DNA of 64,000 bases from JALOLG01 sp963722415. GTDB lineage: Bacteria > Actinomycetota > Acidimicrobiia > Acidimicrobiales > Ilumatobacteraceae. Location of the stretch: the NCBI GenBank assembly GCA_963722415.1, contig CAVRNI010000009.1, forward strand, positions 62,001-126,000. Reading direction: 5' to 3'. Positions 8,407-16,468 of this stretch are shown here, piece by piece. The notes under the pieces were generated by a model. That model had not been told where the DNA came from and ran no database searches. It saw only the letters and a program-made list of their open reading frames with translations. A program made the translations under genes and the position numbers. Position 1 is the first letter of the stretch. The number at the start of each line of letters is the position of its first letter.

Positions 8407-11019
8407 TCAGGCGTTCGCGGCCTCGCGCGCGAGGCGCAGTGCGTCGTCGAGCCGTTCCGGGTTCTTCCCACCGGCCGTCGCGATGTCGCCCTTGCCGCCA
8501 CCGCCACCGCCGACCGCCTTGGCCGCTTCCCGGATCAGGTCGGCCGCGGCCACGCCCTCGGAGGGCTGGACCGCCGCCACGAGCGAGACCCCGCCGGTGG
8601 TCGTGGTGCCGGCGAGCACGACCCTTCTGACACCTGGCTGCTGGCGTACCGCGACCGCCAGGTCGCGCAGATCGGACGGCGTGAGATCGTCGATACGAGC
8701 CACGACGACACCATCGGGCGCGGCCGCCGCGAGCTCGCCTGCCCGGCCCACCGCCAATTGCCCGCGCAGCGCCCGGTTCTCGTCCTCCAGTGCCTTGATC
8801 TGCGCGATTCGCTTCTCCGCACTGTCCCGGACGGTGGAAGGTGTCGCTCCCAGCACGTCGGCGACGTCGACGATCTCGCGTTCGAGCTCCTGGAACAAGG
8901 CGACGCTGTTGGCGCCGGTCACCGCTTCGATGCGACGTAGGTTCGAACCGATCGACGCCTCGCTGACGATCTTGATCGTGCCGATGTCGCCGGTGGCGCG
9001 CACGTGGGTGCCGCCACACAGCTCGACGGAGCTGCCCGCCTCGAGCACCCGCACGATGTCGCCGTACTTGTCGCCGAAGAACGCGATCGCGCCCAGCGTC
9101 TCGGCCTCGTCCTTGGTGGTCTCGAAGGAGCGCACGGGTGCGTTGGCGAGCGTCTCGCCGTTGGCCAGCCGTTCGATCTCCTCGATCTCCTCGGCGGTGA
9201 CGCCCGCGTAGTGGGAGAAGTCGAACCGCAGCCGGTCGGGACCGACCCACGAGCCGGCCTGCTTGACGTGCTCGCCGAGCACCTTGCGCAGCGCCCAGTG
9301 CAGGACGTGGGTGCCGGTGTGGTTCTTGCGGATCGCGTTGCGCCGATCGGCGTCGATCGCTGCCGTCGCGGTCTGTCCCGCCGCGATGGTGCCGGACGTG
9401 ACGCGCGCCGTGTGGCGACGCAGTCCCGGCAGCGCGAACGTCGTATCGACGACTTCGGCCGTGCCGGTCTCGGTGGTGATCGTTCCGGTGTCGCCGATCT
9501 GGCCGCCGCTCTCGGCGTAGAACGGGGTCCGGTCGAGGAACACCTCGACTTCACTGGTGACTTCGCCGCTGCCGTCGGGCACGTCGATCACCGCGAGCAC
9601 GCGGCTCTCGGTGGTGTCGGCGTTGTAGCCGAGGAACTCGGTGACGCCGAACTGCTCGACGACCTCGCGGTACTGATCGATCAGCACGTCGTCGACGACA
9701 CCCTTGCGCGCCGACTTCGCCCGTTCCCGCTGCGCCGCCATCTCGGATTCGAACCCGGCCACATCGACCGCGATGTCGCGCTCACCGGCGATCTCCTGGG
9801 TCAGCTCGAGCGGGAAGCCGTATGTGTCGTGCAGCAGGAACGCGGTCGGGCCCGACAGCGTCCGCGTGTCGTCGCCGAGCTCGCCGTCGAGGATCGTCAA
9901 TCCCGTCCGCAGCGTGTGCCGGAACCGCTCTTCCTCCTTCGTCAGCACGCTGAGGATGAAGTCGCGGTTCTTGATGACGTCCGGGTAGGCGTTGCCCATC
10001 ACGTCGATCGCGGTCTCGGCCAGGCGCGGCATCACGAGCTGCTCGGTGCCGAGCAGGTACGCGTAACGCACGGCGCGGCGCAGGATCCGGCGCAGCACGT
10101 AGCCACGCCCCTCGTTCGACGGGAAGACACCGTCGCTCACGAGCATCGTCGAGGACCGGGCGTGCTCGGCGAGCACGCGCATCGCGAAGCTGTCGCGGTC
10201 GTCGTACTCGCCGACCCGGTAGGACTTGCCCGTCAGCGAGCACGCGGTGTCGATCAGCGGCTGCATGAGGTCGGTCTCCCACACCGAGTCGACGCCCTGC
10301 AGCAGGGCCAGGATCCGCTCGAGCCCGGCCCCGGTGTCGATCGACGGCTTCGGCAACGGGGTTCGAGTGCCGTCGGGCGCCTGGTTGTACTGCATGAACA
10401 CCAGGTTCCAGAACTCCATGAACCGGTCACCCTCGGGATCACCGAGGGGGCCGCCATCGGGACCGAAGGCCGGGCCGCGGTCGATGTGGATCTCGCTGCA
10501 CGGCCCACACGGACCGGTGTCGCCCATCTGCCAGAAGTTGTCCTTGTCGCCGAGTCGCTGGATGCGTTCGAGCGGCACACCGACCTGTTCGTGCCAGATC
10601 GACTCGGCCTCGTCGTCGCTCTCGTGGACCGTGATCCACAGGCGGTCACCGTCGAAACCCCACCCCTCGGTCACCAGCTCCCAGCTCCACGGGATCGCGA
10701 GCTCCTTGAAGTAGTCGCCGAAGCTGAAGTTGCCCATCATCTCGAAGAACACGAGATGGCGCTTGGTGCGTCCCACGTCGTCGAGGTCGTTGTGCTTGCC
10801 GCCGGCGCGGACGCACTTCTGCGAGCTGACGGCACGGCGGTACGGCGCCGCCTCGTCGCCGACGAAGTAGGGCTTGAACGGAACCATCCCGGCGACCGTG
10901 AACAACACAGTGGGGTCGTGCGGGATGAGGCTGGCGGACGGCACGATGACGTGATCCTTGGCCGCGAAGAACTCCCGGAACGAGTCACGAAGTTGGTCGG
11001 CGGTCAGCGGCCTGGTCAC
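8407..11019 (-). CDS. alaS: Alanyl-tRNA synthetase
   Basis: This 870-residue class II synthetase charges tRNA-Ala. Recognisable parts in order are the catalytic core (LRDSFREFFAAKDHVIVPSA, GMVPFKPYF, QKCVRAGGKHNDLDDVG), the editing domain with zinc ligands (HTGTHVLHWALR and CGGTHVRATGDIG) and a C-terminal glycine-rich DHHA1 tail (VGGGGGGKGD). The start is GTG at 11019 because the encoded TRPLTADQLRDSF is the usual N-terminus and TAGGCT lies 7 nt upstream; longer in-frame extensions run into the divergent gene. It probably heads the ruvX-mltG-aro operon. Confidence 0.97.
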   Translation of the reverse strand: MTRPLTADQLRDSFREFFAAKDHVIVPSASLIPHDPTVLFTVAGMVPFKPYFVGDEAAPYRRAVSSQKCVRAGGKHNDLDDVGRTKRHLVFFEMMGNFSFGDYFKELAIPWSWELVTEGWGFDGDRLWITVHESDDEAESIWHEQVGVPLERIQRLGDKDNFWQMGDTGPCGPCSEIHIDRGPAFGPDGGPLGDPEGDRFMEFWNLVFMQYNQAPDGTRTPLPKPSIDTGAGLERILALLQGVDSVWETDLMQPLIDTACSLTGKSYRVGEYDDRDSFAMRVLAEHARSSTMLVSDGVFPSNEGRGYVLRRILRRAVRYAYLLGTEQLVMPRLAETAIDVMGNAYPDVIKNRDFILSVLTKEEERFRHTLRTGLTILDGELGDDTRTLSGPTAFLLHDTYGFPLELTQEIAGERDIAVDVAGFESEMAAQRERAKSARKGVVDDVLIDQYREVVEQFGVTEFLGYNADTTESRVLAVIDVPDGSGEVTSEVEVFLDRTPFYAESGGQIGDTGTITTETGTAEVVDTTFALPGLRRHTARVTSGTIAAGQTATAAIDADRRNAIRKNHTGTHVLHWALRKVLGEHVKQAGSWVGPDRLRFDFSHYAGVTAEEIEEIERLANGETLANAPVRSFETTKDEAETLGAIAFFGDKYGDIVRVLEAGSSVELCGGTHVRATGDIGTIKIVSEASIGSNLRRIEAVTGANSVALFQELEREIVDVADVLGATPSTVRDSAEKRIAQIKALEDENRALRGQLAVGRAGELAAAAPDGVVVARIDDLTPSDLRDLAVAVRQQPGVRRVVLAGTTTTGGVSLVAAVQPSEGVAAADLIREAAKAVGGGGGGKGDIATAGGKNPERLDDALRLAREAANA

Positions 11020-11026
11020 GTATCCG

Positions 11027-11032
11027 AGCCTA
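11027..11032 (-). promoter_or_regulatory. Putative -10 of alaS (TAGGCT)
   Basis: TAGGCT on the minus strand ends 7 nt before the alaS GTG. It fits a leaderless transcript. Confidence 0.45.
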
Positions 11033-11042
11033 CCGAGGGCTG

Positions 11043-11048
11043 TACCCT
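11043..11048 (+). promoter_or_regulatory. Putative -10 (TACCCT) of divergent gene
   Basis: TACCCT lies 8 nt before the GTG at 11057. Only 37 nt separate this start from the alaS start, so two promoters facing outwards share the gap. Confidence 0.45.
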
Positions 11049-11056
11049 GCGGCTCC

Positions 11057-11797
11057 GTGGGTAAGAGTGCGGCGGATGTGCACGAGTACATCTCGTTCGA
11101 GGATCCCGAGGAGCAACGAACCTGGGAGTTCGACGCGACGTTCCTGCGGTCGAACTACAAGTGCATCTACGGCGAGGGCTGCAAGGGTGTGCTCGACGCG
11201 CCGGCCGAGGAGCTGCAGCAGGGGTGCTGCAGCTACGGGGCCCACCTCATCGACGACGACGACGTGCAGATCGTCGTGCGGGCGTTCGTGCGGGTCAAGC
11301 CCGAGCAGATGCAGTTCCACGCCAAGGCCGTGCGTGGCGGGTTCATGCGTTCGGGCGAGCCCGACAGCGAGGGACAACCGACCACGATCACGCGACTGGT
11401 CGACGATGCCTGCATCTTCCTGAACCGCCCCGGGTTCTCAGGTGGCGTCGGCTGCGCGTTGCACATCGCCGCGCTCGAGGCTGGCGAGCGGCCACTCGAC
11501 TGGAAGCCGAACGTGTGCTGGCAGGTTCCGATCCGCCTCGAGCACCACACGGACGACAACGGCCACGTCACGTCGCGCCTGCGCGAGTGGAAACGGCGCG
11601 ACTGGGGCGACGGCGGCAACGACTTCCACTGGTGGTGCACCGAGTCGCCCGAGGCCTTCGTCGGCCGGGAGCCCGTCTACAAGTCGAGTCGCGACGAGAT
11701 CCGCGAGCTCGTCGGAGCCCACATCTACGACCTCATGGTGGAACAGCTCGAGCGGCCCGAATGGACCCCGCTCCCCCACCCCGCCGTCCGCCGCTGA
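11057..11797 (+). CDS. Cysteine-cluster protein, YkgJ/DUF3109-like
   Basis: This soluble protein of 246 residues is unusually rich in paired Cys motifs: YKCIYGEGCKGV, QQGCCSYGAHL, DDACIFLNRPGFSGGVGCALH and PNVCWQVPIR. The pattern resembles YkgJ/DUF3109 proteins, which hold a zinc or iron-sulfur cluster through C-x3-C-x-C-like sets; the metal and function are unknown. The His/Trp-rich segment NDFHWWCTESPEAF is also notable. GTG 11057 is chosen because of the TACCCT box 8 nt upstream; an upstream in-frame start would lie within alaS. It is divergent from alaS. Confidence 0.8.
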   Translation: MGKSAADVHEYISFEDPEEQRTWEFDATFLRSNYKCIYGEGCKGVLDAPAEELQQGCCSYGAHLIDDDDVQIVVRAFVRVKPEQMQFHAKAVRGGFMRSGEPDSEGQPTTITRLVDDACIFLNRPGFSGGVGCALHIAALEAGERPLDWKPNVCWQVPIRLEHHTDDNGHVTSRLREWKRRDWGDGGNDFHWWCTESPEAFVGREPVYKSSRDEIRELVGAHIYDLMVEQLERPEWTPLPHPAVRR

Positions 11798-12021
11798 CGA
11801 TTCTGTCCGTCCGCCCCGCGCGCCGGTCCACTTCTCGTTCTGTCCGAATTACTGCACCGACGTCGGCGCGTTGATTCGTTCTGTCCGGATATGCGCACGC
11901 GGGGCCGGATCCCGACCGTGTCCGATTCTCGTTCTGTCCGAATTGATGCACCGACGTCGGCGCGTTGATTCGTTCTGTCCGGATTTGCGCACGTGGGCTG
12001 GGGTGGGCCGACGGGCAGGGA
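11798..12021. repeat. Intergenic tandem repeat with TTCTGTCCG motifs
   Basis: This non-coding gap between two convergent genes holds a 94-nt unit starting at 11832 and again at 11926. Each unit has TTCTCGTTCTGTCCGAATT, then the palindrome CCGACGTCGG, then TTCGTTCTGTCCGGAT about 26 nt further on, so TTCTGTCCG occurs four times, plus a fifth copy at 11805 just before the array. The second unit is cut off after GCGCACG (about 11994). No protein is convincingly encoded. Position and self-complementary core suggest a terminator-like or mobile intergenic element; I do not recognise the family. Confidence 0.7.
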
Positions 12022-12210
12022 TCAGTCGTCGGGATCTTCGTCTTCGTCGAAGCTGACGCCGTACTTCTCGGCGAGCGCGGCGTACTCGTCGTCGTCGGCA
12101 GCGGGACTGGACTCTTGCGAGCGATCACCGAACCCCAGGTCAAAGGCCCCCGGGCCGGACTGCTTCAGCTTGCGCGCCTCTTCGAAGCGGCGATGGCGAC
12201 CCTTCTTCAC
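12022..12210 (-). CDS. Small acidic-tailed protein, DUF3073-like
   Basis: The 62 residues have a basic N-terminus (KKGRHRRFEEARKLKQ) and an acidic C-terminus (DDDEYAALAEKYGVSFDEDE). That layout resembles actinobacterial DUF3073 proteins, whose function is unknown; the similarity is by pattern only. The GTG is preceded by AGGGAG with a 7-8 nt spacing, which supports real translation. The gene lies alone between rnd and the intergenic repeat. Confidence 0.6.
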   Translation of the reverse strand: MKKGRHRRFEEARKLKQSGPGAFDLGFGDRSQESSPAADDDEYAALAEKYGVSFDEDEDPDD

Positions 12211-12287
12211 GACAGGGCTCCCTGACTAGAGAATTGACAATAACGTCAGACTACCGGATCGCCCCCGCTCACCGGCGGTATGGACCG

Positions 12288-13457
12288 TCACGGGAGGTCG
12301 ACGAGCTTCAGGGAACCCTTGCCGTCGAACGTCAGCGCCGCGTTTCCGGCGACCAGGCGGCGTACCCCGCTGCCCAGCAACTCGGCCCTCCAGCCCGACG
12401 TGAGCCGGGCGTCGACGTCGCCCCGGAGCAGGGCGACGAGATCGTTACGTGTCGCCAGCAACGACGTGTCGATCCGCTCGTCGCGCGCCACCTGACTCAC
12501 CCACGCCGACACCAGCGTGACGGCCGGACGCAGCTCACGTTCGAGATCCTCGACCCCCGGCCGTGGAACGGGTGGCTCGGCGGCCAGCCCATCGCGCACC
12601 GCCTGCAGGATCTCGCCGGCGATCGCTCCCCGGCTGAAACGCTCGTCGACCCCCCTGGCCTGGCCGAGGTCGCGCTCGGTCGTCGGTTGGCGTTGGGCGA
12701 TGCCGAGGATCGCCAGGTCCGGCAACACGTGCCGGACCGGTGTGTCGGTCGCCATCGCCCGCCGCTCGCGCCATGCGGCGACTGCCTGCGCCACGGCACG
12801 CGCCCGCGGGCGCAGCGAACGGGCATCCTTCAGCTTCATCCACGCGTCGTCGGGATCGGCCGGCGCGGTCGACTTGGCCAGCACTTCGGCACAGGCATCG
12901 TCGACCCATTCGAGCCGGCCGACCTCTCCGAGCCGGACGGTGAGGCGGTCGTGTGCTTCGAGGAGGTAGGCGACGTCGGAGGCCGCGTATTCGCATTGAT
13001 CGACGGTCAGCGGACGCCGCAGCCAGTCGGTCAGGCGGTCGCCCTTGGTCGGGCTGATCCCGAGCTCACCCTGCAACAGGGCAACCAGCGACGGCGTGCC
13101 GTAGCCGACGAAACCACCGGCCACCTGCGTGTCGAAGAGTCGCCGCGGGATGGACCGGGCGGCGTGCGTGAGCACGTCGAGATCTTGCTGTGCCGCGTGG
13201 AGGACTGCGAGCGCGTCCGATTCGAACAGCCGTCGGAGGGCGCTGACGTCGACGGCGAGCGGGTCGACCAGCACGAGGTCGCCGGGCCACGCCAACTGGA
13301 GCAACGCCAGCTTCGGGAAGTACGTGCGTTCACGATGGAACTCCGTGTCGAGCGCGTACCGCGGCTCGGCGACGAGCTGCTCGATGACCGCTCCGAATTC
13401 GGCGTCGGTGTCGACCCACCGGTGTGCCTGCGTTGGACCGACCGCGGTGCGGCTCAC
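12288..13457 (-). CDS. rnd: Ribonuclease D-like 3'-5' exonuclease
   Basis: This 389-residue protein has a DEDDy exonuclease domain followed by an HRDC-type helical region, as in RNase D, which trims tRNA and other structured RNA 3' ends. The Exo I motif is ALDTEFHRERTYFP, Exo II is HAAQQDLDVL and Exo III is YAASDVAYLLE with the Tyr-Asp pair. The HRDC-like part spans about residues 185-275 (WMKLKDARSLRPRARAVAQA). The GTG start at 13457 overlaps the rhodanese stop (GTGA), so the two genes are translationally coupled. Confidence 0.9.
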   Translation of the reverse strand: MSRTAVGPTQAHRWVDTDAEFGAVIEQLVAEPRYALDTEFHRERTYFPKLALLQLAWPGDLVLVDPLAVDVSALRRLFESDALAVLHAAQQDLDVLTHAARSIPRRLFDTQVAGGFVGYGTPSLVALLQGELGISPTKGDRLTDWLRRPLTVDQCEYAASDVAYLLEAHDRLTVRLGEVGRLEWVDDACAEVLAKSTAPADPDDAWMKLKDARSLRPRARAVAQAVAAWRERRAMATDTPVRHVLPDLAILGIAQRQPTTERDLGQARGVDERFSRGAIAGEILQAVRDGLAAEPPVPRPGVEDLERELRPAVTLVSAWVSQVARDERIDTSLLATRNDLVALLRGDVDARLTSGWRAELLGSGVRRLVAGNAALTFDGKGSLKLVDLP

Positions 13458-13780
13458 GAGTCGGCGGTCTCGCCGGTCTCGACTGTGCGGCCGGACAACT
13501 GCCACGCCAGCGTGCCGCCGGCAACGTTCACCACGTCGACGCCACGTTGGGCGACGAACTCGCAGGCGCGCAGGCTCCTGGCCCCCGACCGGCAGATCAC
13601 GTAGGTCGCGCCTGCACCTCGAAACTGCTCGACGTTGTCGGGCACGGTGGCAAGTGGGATGTGCACCGCGCCGGGGACGTGCCCTTCGTCGAACTCGTCC
13701 GACTCACGCACGTCGATCAGCCGCGAACCGGTCGCCAGCTGCTCGGCGAGCTCATCGACGCTGATCTCGCTGATCGCCAT
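13454..13780 (-). CDS. Single-domain rhodanese
   Basis: This 108-residue protein is one rhodanese domain, a sulfurtransferase fold that carries persulfide on a cysteine. Conserved markers are LIDVRESDEFDEGHVPGAVHIPL and the active loop ICRSGARS with Cys63. There is no second domain or membrane anchor, so it is cytosolic. It overlaps rnd and has its own TAGCGT box 6 nt before the ATG, so it may begin a transcript separate from mobA. The physiological sulfur donor and acceptor are not known. Confidence 0.92.
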   Translation of the reverse strand: MAISEISVDELAEQLATGSRLIDVRESDEFDEGHVPGAVHIPLATVPDNVEQFRGAGATYVICRSGARSLRACEFVAQRGVDVVNVAGGTLAWQLSGRTVETGETADS

Positions 13781-13786
13781 GTCGCA

Positions 13787-13792
13787 ACGCTA
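13787..13792 (-). promoter_or_regulatory. Putative -10 (TAGCGT) of rhodanese gene
   Basis: TAGCGT ends 6 nt before the rhodanese ATG at 13780 and overlaps the end of the upstream gene. It fits a leaderless start. Confidence 0.4.
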
Positions 13793-14350
13793 TCGACTCC
13801 CAAACTCGTCACCCAGGTCACCAGGTGTGTTGATGTTGCGCATCGCCGCCGGATCGACGGACACCTCGACGACGTCGAGGTGCTCGAGGGCGACATGCAG
13901 CGCCCGCTCGCCGCTGGCGAAGATCGCCGTGAGCTGTTCGAGGGCGCCGAGGTTCCAACGCGCGAGCGCCGGCTCGAGCCGGTCCGTCGTCGCCACCACC
14001 GCCTGCGCCCGCTCGCCTCCGGGCGCATCACGGATCGCCCGGACGGTGACGGCGTCGAGGTCGGGCAGATCGCACGCGGCGACGACGACGTCCCCATCGA
14101 TGTCGAGCAACGCCGTGATCACACCGCCCAGCGGGCCTTCACCAGGCCACTGGTCGTCGACGCGTGAGTACCCGGCGTCGGCCGGCAACGTGGTGGCTCC
14201 GATCAGCCGGACGGGAGTGCATCCGCCGGCGCGCAACGCCTCCGCCACCCTCACCACCATCGGCGAGCCATCGACGGCGATCAGCGCCTTCGGGCGCCCC
14301 ATCCGTCGGCTCGCGCCCCCGACGAGGACGGCGCCGGCGACCGGCTTCAC
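13790..14350 (-). CDS. mobA: MobA-like molybdenum cofactor guanylyltransferase
   Basis: This 186-residue protein is an NTP-transferase fold with the signature AVLVGGASRRMGRPKALI, in which the usual LAGG is AVLVGG, then PGEGPLGGVITAL and ACDLPDLDA with the metal-binding Asp. This matches MobA, which adds GMP to molybdopterin to make the MGD cofactor; related nucleotidyltransferases such as MocA or CofC share the motif, so the exact substrate is not certain. No other molybdopterin gene is in the window. The GTG start at 14350 overlaps the DUF3151 stop (GTGA). Confidence 0.8.
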   Translation of the reverse strand: MKPVAGAVLVGGASRRMGRPKALIAVDGSPMVVRVAEALRAGGCTPVRLIGATTLPADAGYSRVDDQWPGEGPLGGVITALLDIDGDVVVAACDLPDLDAVTVRAIRDAPGGERAQAVVATTDRLEPALARWNLGALEQLTAIFASGERALHVALEHLDVVEVSVDPAAMRNINTPGDLGDEFGSR

Positions 14351-14781
14351 TCGACGGGCACGCCGGACGGGTCGAGCTGAGCCAGGAACGTCGCGCAACG
14401 CTCTGCCTCGTCGGTCTCGCCGATGACCTCGGCCATCTGCTGGAGCCCGCGCAGCGATCGCAGGAACCCATGGTTCGACGTCGCCGACCACCGCACGTAG
14501 CCCGAGCCGCGCCAGCCACTGGCCCGCAGTGCGTCGAGGCCGCGGTGGTAACCGACGCGATACGCGGCGTAGCGCTCGATGGCATCGCGTCCGACGTCGC
14601 CCAGTGCTGCCCACGCCTCGCTCACACGTGGGTGGTCGGCCACCACCGCGGCCACCGCGTCGCGTCGGGTATCGGGCGGTTCGGCGAGCGCCGCGGCGAG
14701 CCGCTGACGTACTGCAGGATCGAGCTCTGGGAGCACGGTCGATGGCAGCCCTTCGGACATCGCGATCGAATGCTCGCTCAC
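14347..14781 (-). CDS. DUF3151 family protein
   Basis: The protein (144 residues) matches the actinobacterial DUF3151 family: GLPSTVLPELDP at the front, the helical middle HPRVSEAWAALGD, then the hallmark YRVGYHRGLDALRASGW and GFLRSLRGLQQMAEVIGETDEAERCATFL. The function is unknown; the alpha-helical make-up recalls TPR-like proteins. GTG 14781 is favoured because TAGAGT lies 7 nt upstream; ATG 14760, seven codons inside, is the alternative. It is divergent from the small membrane protein gene. Confidence 0.88.
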   Translation of the reverse strand: MSEHSIAMSEGLPSTVLPELDPAVRQRLAAALAEPPDTRRDAVAAVVADHPRVSEAWAALGDVGRDAIERYAAYRVGYHRGLDALRASGWRGSGYVRWSATSNHGFLRSLRGLQQMAEVIGETDEAERCATFLAQLDPSGVPVE

Positions 14782-14788
14782 GATGAGC

Positions 14789-14794
14789 ACTCTA
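14789..14794 (-). promoter_or_regulatory. Putative -10 (TAGAGT) of DUF3151 gene
   Basis: TAGAGT ends 7 nt before GTG 14781. It supports the GTG rather than the internal ATG as start. Confidence 0.45.
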
Positions 14795-14811
14795 CGGTCG
14801 GGGTCGGGCCG

Positions 14812-14817
14812 TATCGT
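14812..14817 (+). promoter_or_regulatory. Putative -10 (TATCGT) of small membrane gene
   Basis: TATCGT lies 6 nt before the ATG at 14824. With the box at 14789 it forms a compact divergent promoter pair. Confidence 0.45.
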
Positions 14818-14823
14818 GATCAC

Positions 14824-15111
14824 ATGTTCGCCCTGTCGCTCGAAACCGCCAGGAACGCTGCGATCATCGCCGTGGTCGTGTTCGTCGCGGTGGCGATCGC
14901 CTCGGCGTGGCTGATGAAGTCGATCGCCCAGAAGGTCGCGGTGGTGGTGGTGTTCGGTCTCCTCGCGGTGCTCGTGTGGAGCCAGTGGGCCTCGCTCGAC
15001 GACTGCGCGAAACGTGTCAAGGCGGACCACGCGGCGGGTGCCACCGACGAGGTTGGCACGGACACGACGTGCACCTTCCTCGGCCGGGACATCACGATCA
15101 AGACGAGCTGA
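14824..15111 (+). CDS. Small two-helix membrane protein
   Basis: The 95 residues contain two hydrophobic helices (NAAIIAVVVFVAVAIASAWL and VAVVVVFGLLAVLVWSQW) and a polar, probably extracytoplasmic tail with two cysteines (DDCAKRVKAD, TTCTFLGRD) that could form a disulfide. I do not recognise a family. The TATCGT box and absence of a ribosome binding site fit a leaderless message. It is divergent from the DUF3151 gene. Confidence 0.65.
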   Translation: MFALSLETARNAAIIAVVVFVAVAIASAWLMKSIAQKVAVVVVFGLLAVLVWSQWASLDDCAKRVKADHAAGATDEVGTDTTCTFLGRDITIKTS

Positions 15112-15208
15112 AGCCGTATCGAATTGAGTCGGCTCACCGCACGCCGGGGCGTGGCACGTCTGGTCGCCGACTCGACCGGCAGATCCACGGTCGACCCTTC
15201 AGCTCGGG

Positions 15209-16468
15209 GTGTTGACCACGGCGAAGGTCGTGGCCAACACCGCGTTGCGCTGGGTCGGGCCGTTCCTGCCGACACTCGAACGCGCCTTCGGCGTCTCGAC
15301 GTCGACCCTCACGTCGGTGATGGGCGTCGCCGAGCTCGGCGGTCTCACGACCATCGTGACCGGGCCCGCCCTCGACCGCGGTCACCGACGGCGCAATTTC
15401 CTCGCCGGGTTGGGGCTCGTGGGTGTCGCCTCGTTGATCGCGCTGCTCGGTTCGGTCGTTTCCTTCGCCGTCGCGTTCACGCTCGTCGTCATCGGCGTCG
15501 GGAACCTCACCGTCGCCGGGCACGCCTGGATCAGCGACCGTGTGCCCTACCGAGCCCGTGGACGGGCGCTCGGGACGTTCGAGACCGCATGGGCGCTCTC
15601 GCTCCTGCTCGGTGCGACCAGCATCGCGGCGCTCATCGAGGCATTCGGCTGGCGCGGACCGTTCGTCGCCCTCGCGATCGTCACCGCGGTTGTGTTCGTG
15701 GCCGTGGTCGTGTTCGTCAGCCCGGATCGCGCGACGAGTCGCGCCGACGCACCGCCTGCGGCACCGATACCGCGGTCGGCGTGGATGACGTTGACCGCGT
15801 CAGCATCGATCGCCGCGTCGAGCATCTCCGTGGTCGTCGTGTCGGGTGCGTGGCTCGACGATCGCCACGGCGTGTCGACGGCGGGGCTCGGGTTCGTCGC
15901 GACCGGCTTCGGCGCCGCCGAACTGGTGGCGAGCATGTCCGCCGCCGCGTTCTCCGATCGCATCGGCCTGCGGCGCTCGGTGCTGATCGGGCTCGGTGTG
16001 CTCGGGCTCGGCCTGGTGATCGCCGCCGCGTCCGGACCCTCGCAGGTGCTCGCGATCGCCGGGCTGATCGTCTTCCTCATGGGGTTCGAGTTCGCGTTCG
16101 TCACGTCGTTGTCGTTGGTGACCGAGGCCGCCCCACTGGCGCGAGGACGCGCGATCGGGGCCGGCAACGCGCTCGGGACGCTCGCCAGGTCGGCGGCCGT
16201 CCTCGCCAGCGGGCTGCTCTACGACAGTGTCGGCATCGGTGGCTCGTTGGTCCTGTCAGCCGCCGCGGCGACGATCGCCGCCGGCCTCATCGTCGATCTC
16301 GGCGTAGTCAGTGATGCCAGATCGACGATCGCCGCGGCGACCGCTGCGGCATGCGTGTTCGGACCGAAATGGCGGGCCTCCGCGACTTCGACCACGTGGC
16401 AGTCGGGGAGCTCGCGCGCGAGGAACTCGGTGCCCGCCCGGTGGTGGGCGGCACCGCGTTCACCGTAG
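15209..16468 (+). CDS. Major facilitator superfamily transporter
   Basis: This protein has about twelve hydrophobic segments arranged as in MFS carriers. The loop 2-3 motif appears as GPALDRGHRRRNFLAG and its second-half counterpart as AAFSDRIGLRRSVLIG; the first helix has TAKVVANTALRWVGPFLPTL. The substrate cannot be told. The last membrane segment (LVLSAAAATIAAGLIVDLG) ends near 16308; the remaining 53 residues are antisense to the converging hydrolase gene and are probably not native, because shifting frame there gives a stop at once. The GTG start follows an in-frame stop at about 15125. Confidence 0.8.
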   Translation: MLTTAKVVANTALRWVGPFLPTLERAFGVSTSTLTSVMGVAELGGLTTIVTGPALDRGHRRRNFLAGLGLVGVASLIALLGSVVSFAVAFTLVVIGVGNLTVAGHAWISDRVPYRARGRALGTFETAWALSLLLGATSIAALIEAFGWRGPFVALAIVTAVVFVAVVVFVSPDRATSRADAPPAAPIPRSAWMTLTASASIAASSISVVVVSGAWLDDRHGVSTAGLGFVATGFGAAELVASMSAAAFSDRIGLRRSVLIGLGVLGLGLVIAAASGPSQVLAIAGLIVFLMGFEFAFVTSLSLVTEAAPLARGRAIGAGNALGTLARSAAVLASGLLYDSVGIGGSLVLSAAAATIAAGLIVDLGVVSDARSTIAAATAAACVFGPKWRASATSTTWQSGSSRARNSVPARWWAAPRSP

